Source: Allobosea sp. BK604 (GTDB lineage Bacteria > Pseudomonadota > Alphaproteobacteria > Rhizobiales > Beijerinckiaceae). Taken from it: a stretch of 64,000 nt of DNA. Both the position numbers and the translations under genes were made by a program. Positions within the stretch are counted from its first letter, which is position 1, and each line of letters begins with the position of its first letter. The stretch spans positions 62,001-126,000 of the forward strand of contig NZ_SLZF01000010.1 in assembly GCF_004341515.1 (NCBI RefSeq). The letters are read 5' to 3'. This document shows, one piece after another, positions 60,535-64,000 of this stretch. Under the pieces are notes generated by a model, which was given only the letters and a program-made list of their open reading frames with translations, did no database searches and was not told the origin of the DNA.

Positions 60535-61440
60535 ATGGATCAGAGACAGCTCATCTCTTTCGTCACCCTCGCGGAGGAGCTGCATTTCGTGCGGGCGGCT
60601 GCGCGCCTCGGCGTCACTCAGCCGGCGCTCAGCCAGCAGATCGCGAAGCTCGAATCGATGCTGTCCGTCACTCTGTTCGAGCGGACGAAGCGCCGCGTCG
60701 CGCTGACCGATGCCGGCCAGGTCTTCCTCGGCGACGCGCTCGTGATCCTGCGCCAGTTCGAGCAGGCGGCGGCCGGCGCGCGGCGGGCCGCGAAAGGCCA
60801 GATCGGGCGTCTGACGATCGGCTTCGTCGAGGCTTCGCCCTTCAACGTGCTGCCGCGCCTCGTCTCGCGGCTGAGCCGGGAACTGCCGGAAGTGTCTCTC
60901 GTGCTGCAGGAGATGGTCACCGACGAGCAGGTCGAGGCGCTGCGGTCCGGTCGCATCGATGTCGGGCTGCTGCGGCCGATCTTCAACGAACGCAGCTTCG
61001 GCAAGCTGCCGCTGTTCCGGGAGAGCTATGTGGTCGCGCTGCCTGCGGCGCATCCCCTGGCGCAGGCGGAAGAGATCGCACTCTCTGCCTTGCGGACGGA
61101 GCGCTTCATCGTCACGCCGGCGCGCAAGCGGCGCTATGTCGAGGGCCGCTTCCGCGCGGCCTTCAAGCGCGCAGGTTTCGAGCCGCAGGTCGCCCAGGAA
61201 GTCCTCCAGCTCCACACCATGATCGGGCTGGTCGGCGGCGGGCTCGGCGTCGCCCTGGTGCCGCAATCCGTCTCGCGGCTCGATCTCGAGGGCGTGATCT
61301 ACCGGCCGCTGCGCTCAGAGGATTCGCCGGTCGCCGAGCTCGTCGCTGCCTGGTCGCGCGAGCGCGAGACGCCGGTGCTTCGCCGCTTCCTGGCCATCGC
61401 GCAGGCGACGGCGCTCGCAGGTGCCGGCGAGAGGGGCTGA
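60535..61440 (+). CDS. LysR-family transcriptional regulator
   Basis: The 301-residue protein opens with the LysR helix-turn-helix (MDQRQLISFVTLAEELHFVRAAARLGVTQPALSQQIAKLE). It continues with a type II binding-protein effector domain (GRLTIGFVEASPFNVLPRLVSRL, GLVGGGLGVALVPQSV). It is divergent from the TctC-sulfatase unit and probably activates it. ATG 60535 is used; the longer upstream frame is a shadow of the TctC gene. Confidence 0.92.
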   Translation: MDQRQLISFVTLAEELHFVRAAARLGVTQPALSQQIAKLESMLSVTLFERTKRRVALTDAGQVFLGDALVILRQFEQAAAGARRAAKGQIGRLTIGFVEASPFNVLPRLVSRLSRELPEVSLVLQEMVTDEQVEALRSGRIDVGLLRPIFNERSFGKLPLFRESYVVALPAAHPLAQAEEIALSALRTERFIVTPARKRRYVEGRFRAAFKRAGFEPQVAQEVLQLHTMIGLVGGGLGVALVPQSVSRLDLEGVIYRPLRSEDSPVAELVAAWSRERETPVLRRFLAIAQATALAGAGERG

Positions 61441-61593
61441 GTCCGACCGACGTGAGCCAGGTGCGCTGGTTGGCATTCGATGTTGTGCTAGCCCTTCTCG
61501 GTTCCCTGGTTCTCATCGAGGTCGGTCACGAGCAAGGCTGCGCACTGGTGGCGATCACATAGGCTGGCCGGGAACGAATCGTCCCTGAACGTG

Positions 61594-61619
61594 AAAAGGA
61601 CACCTTTCGGTGCCCTTTC
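61594..61619 (-). terminator. Intrinsic terminator of the RTX gene
   Basis: Read on the minus strand, a 10-bp stem with one G-U pair (AAAGGGCACC and GGTGTCCTTT) closes a GAAA tetraloop and runs into TTTTC. It lies 27 bases past the RTX stop codon. Confidence 0.7.
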
Positions 61620-61645
61620 CTGTTCGCCCGACGTGGCTTCGTCGC

Positions 61646-64000
61646 TCAGACGAAGCGGAAATCGTCCTGGGCGAGGCTGGCGAGCTGGACGCCCTTGAGG
61701 GTGAGGCTCGTATCGGCGTCGATGGTGAAGACGGTGTCGGCTCCGACCTGGTGGGCGGCGTCCATCGCCTCAGTGAAACCGACGAAGATATCGCTCGCGA
61801 ACTCGATGACGTCCGAGCTTGAGCCCGTCGTCTTGAAGTCGGCGATCGTGTCCTTGCCGAAGCCCGCGGCGAAGACGAAGGCGTCATGGCCCGAGCCGCC
61901 GGTCAGCGCGTCGTCGCCGGCACCGCCGGTGATCCGGTCATCGCCCGAGCCGGCGTCGACCAGGTCGTTGCCGGCACCGGCGAGGATGGTGTCGTCGCCC
62001 GAACCGGCGTCGACATTGTCGTTGCCTGTGCCGGCATCGATCGCGTCATTGCCGGAGCCGGCCTTGATCGTGTCGATGCCGTTGCCGCCATTGACGCTGT
62101 CGTCGCCCGAGCCGCCATCGAGCAGATCGTCGCCGTCGCCGCCCGAAAGCGCGTCGTCGCCGGCGCCGCCCTTCAGCGTGTCGTTGCCGGCACCGCCGTC
62201 GAAGGCCTCATTGCCATTGCCACCGGTGACGGTGTCGTTGCCGGCGCCAAAGAGCAGCTTCTCGATATTGCTGAAGCTGTCGGTGCCGATGCCGGCGCCG
62301 GAGACCATGCCGCGGGTGATGTCGACCGAGATCGGCCCCGTCGCCGCCGAGAGGTCGAGCGTGTCGAAGCCGTCGCCGCCGTCGATCGTGTCGTTGCCGG
62401 CGCCGCCGACGAAGAGATTGTCGTGCTCGTCGCCGATCAGGGTGTCATTGCCCGAACCGCCGATGACACGCTCGATGCCCAGGACCTCGTCGGAGCCGAT
62501 GGCATCGCCCTCGGCGCTACCGGCCGCGAGATCGACCCTGACGCCGGCGCTGTCGCCCGAGTAATCGGCCGTGTCGATGCCGGCGCCACCATCGAGCAGG
62601 TCGTCGCCCGCGCCGCCGATCAGCACGTCGTTGCCGCTGCCGCCGAGGAGCGTATCATCGCCGGCGCCGCCCTTGAGCAGGTCGTCGCCATCCTCGCCGG
62701 CGAGCGTGTCGTCGCCTTCGCCGCCGTCGACGCTGTCATTGCCGGCGCCGGCCGAGACTTCGTCATCGCCCAGGCCCGCAAGGATCGTGTCGTCGCCGGT
62801 CGTGCCCACCAGGATGTCGTCGCCGGGCGTACCCGTCGAGCCCGGATTGACCACCGAGAAATTCCAGGCGGCCGGGTCGCTGATGCCGGCAAAGGCGTTG
62901 CCATGCGGCACCTCGGGAATGCCGGTCACCGCGACATTGTCGATCGCCCACCAATAGGCATTGCCGGCCTGCATCATCTCGAAGGCTACGCTCATCGTCG
63001 TCGCTCCCTGGGGCACGTCGATGGTGAGGCTCAGCGTCTCGTTGGTCGCCGTCGCCTTGAAGTAGGGGCTGCCGGCCTGGTCGCTCCAATGGGCCAGTTC
63101 GAGCGTCTGGCCGTTGTCGAAGGTGACGACGATGCGCGCTTCCTGGATGTTGGTGTTTGAGGTCGGGTTCGCCCAGGAATTGTCGAAGCTCAGGGTAGCG
63201 CGGTCATCCTTGAGCCCGGTGACGTCGATCTGCGGGGTCCTGAGCAGCGCGCTGAACTTGTTCGGCGTGCTGGCTGAGTTGAGGTCGTCATAGGCATCGG
63301 GATCGGCCACCGCAACGACGCCCTGGCCCTTGGTGAACCCCGAGCGGCCCTGGTCGCCCTCGGTCGCCGTCCAGGACTGCTTGTCATGGAAGGTCCAGCC
63401 CTGGAACTCCTTCGGCCCGCCGGCCGGCGTGTTGTTGACATGACTCCAACCGTCCGGGGTCGTCGCCGTCCAGTCGGTCAGGTCGTCGTCCTTCTTTTCC
63501 GAGGAGCTTTCATAAGGCTTCAGGTCGTCGGCAAGGCTCTCGAAATTCTCGCTGAACAGCGTCTCCGCGTTGTTCAGGGCGAGGTCCTCGAAGGCGCCGG
63601 CGCTGACGGTCACATAATAGTCGCCGGTGGCCAGCGCCGTGCCCGGCTGGATCGTCACGGTCTTGCCATCGATCGCGACCGCCGCAGACGTCACGTCGAT
63701 CGTCTCGGCAACGCTGCCATCGGCATGGTGGATGACGATGGTGCCTGCGCCCTTGCGCACGGCCTCGTCGAAGCTGATGACGAGCGGATCGCTCGGGGCG
63801 ACCTCTGCCGCACCATCGCCCGGCGTGGTCGAGACGACGGTCGGCGCCGTCAGGTCGGCCGCGGTCCTGAAGCTCCAACTGGTGGCGTCGTTGATCCCTG
63901 CGAAGGCGTTGCCATGGGGCGAGGCGCCGCGGGTTTCGAGATCGTCGAAGGCGCCGGCATCGACCGTCACATAATAATCGGTCGCGGCGGCGAGCTGTCC
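61646..64000 (-). CDS. RTX calcium-binding protein, C-terminal part (N-terminus outside the window)
   Basis: At least 784 residues lie inside the window and the frame runs off the right edge. Order of parts: the end of one Ig-like (SbsA-type) repeat, a full Ig-like repeat (PTVVSTTPGDGAAEVAPSDP and on), an inserted jelly-roll-like domain (from NFESLADDLKPYESSSEKK to IDNVAVTGIP), the end of the interrupted repeat, then more than twenty GGxGxDxLx calcium-binding nonapeptides, and a C-terminal region (FVFAAGFGKDTIADFKTT) ending DDFRFV. RTX repeats and this terminus are typical of proteins secreted by type I systems. Function depends on the missing N-terminus. Coding sequence shows no frameshift. 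Confidence 0.9.
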   Translation of the reverse strand, partial: GQLAAATDYYVTVDAGAFDDLETRGASPHGNAFAGINDATSWSFRTAADLTAPTVVSTTPGDGAAEVAPSDPLVISFDEAVRKGAGTIVIHHADGSVAETIDVTSAAVAIDGKTVTIQPGTALATGDYYVTVSAGAFEDLALNNAETLFSENFESLADDLKPYESSSEKKDDDLTDWTATTPDGWSHVNNTPAGGPKEFQGWTFHDKQSWTATEGDQGRSGFTKGQGVVAVADPDAYDDLNSASTPNKFSALLRTPQIDVTGLKDDRATLSFDNSWANPTSNTNIQEARIVVTFDNGQTLELAHWSDQAGSPYFKATATNETLSLTIDVPQGATTMSVAFEMMQAGNAYWWAIDNVAVTGIPEVPHGNAFAGISDPAAWNFSVVNPGSTGTPGDDILVGTTGDDTILAGLGDDEVSAGAGNDSVDGGEGDDTLAGEDGDDLLKGGAGDDTLLGGSGNDVLIGGAGDDLLDGGAGIDTADYSGDSAGVRVDLAAGSAEGDAIGSDEVLGIERVIGGSGNDTLIGDEHDNLFVGGAGNDTIDGGDGFDTLDLSAATGPISVDITRGMVSGAGIGTDSFSNIEKLLFGAGNDTVTGGNGNEAFDGGAGNDTLKGGAGDDALSGGDGDDLLDGGSGDDSVNGGNGIDTIKAGSGNDAIDAGTGNDNVDAGSGDDTILAGAGNDLVDAGSGDDRITGGAGDDALTGGSGHDAFVFAAGFGKDTIADFKTTGSSSDVIEFASDIFVGFTEAMDAAHQVGADTVFTIDADTSLTLKGVQLASLAQDDFRFV

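Noticed and set aside
61886-63160. 424-codon + frame opposite the RTX repeats
   Set aside because: Its repetitive Val/Ala/Asp pattern is the mirror of the RTX nonapeptides.

Overview
The window looks like chromosome of a GC-rich alphaproteobacterium of the order Hyphomicrobiales. A Bosea-like soil heterotroph would fit. The signs are DUF1236 and DUF3008 proteins, many tripartite tricarboxylate (TTT) and Liv/NMT1-type importers, CoA-dependent acid catabolism and short palindromic intergenic repeats. This placement is inference from gene content; no rRNA or marker gene is present. No tRNA, CRISPR array, insertion sequence or prophage gene was seen.

Layout. 0.1-2.2 kb: an L,D-transpeptidase and an MFS transporter. 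2.2-8.5 kb: a LacI regulator divergent from a family-5 ABC importer (binding protein plus two permeases, no ATPase) and a fumarase/aspartase-superfamily lyase; the divergent promoter carries two 12-bp palindromes 21 bp apart. 8.6-15.9 kb: envelope and housekeeping genes (small lipoprotein, SpoT-like HD hydrolase with a membrane protein and a 24-residue microprotein, two DUF1236 proteins, a second L,D-transpeptidase, DUF3008, DUF763).

16.0-33.2 kb: one large catabolic region. It holds two complete TTT importers, a Liv-type ABC importer with a fused LivM-LivG, an NDP-forming acyl-CoA synthetase, an atypical crotonase, an SMP-30 lactonase, an acyl-CoA thioesterase and a second LacI regulator. 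Five near-identical sites (TGAATNNTTTCA) lie upstream of the predicted transcription units here and probably define one regulon.

33.7-36.7 kb: a DJ-1/PfpI protein, an antibiotic-biosynthesis-monooxygenase-fold protein, MliC, a cupin and an SDR. 36.8-53.1 kb: a second catabolic region with two NMT1/SsuA-type ABC importers, two MmgE/PrpD proteins, a family III CoA-transferase, a MaoC-like dehydratase, an SDR lacking its catalytic tyrosine, another NDP-forming acyl-CoA synthetase, a GntR/FadR regulator and a metallo-beta-lactamase-fold protein. Three matching sites (TGMAW-N6-ATGCA) head its transcription units.

53.2-61.4 kb: an AraC regulator enclosed by inverted copies of a ~100-bp repeat, then a Tat-exported metallo-hydrolase, a SoxC-like sulfite dehydrogenase, a small cytochrome c and a DUF302 protein. 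After these come a sulfatase, an orphan TctC and a divergent LysR regulator. 61.6-64.0 kb: the C-terminal part of a large RTX calcium-binding protein that runs off the window edge.

Taken together, most of the window imports organic acids, activates them to CoA thioesters and degrades them. Several local regulators (two LacI, GntR, AraC, LysR) have visible candidate operators. Substrates cannot be named from sequence alone.
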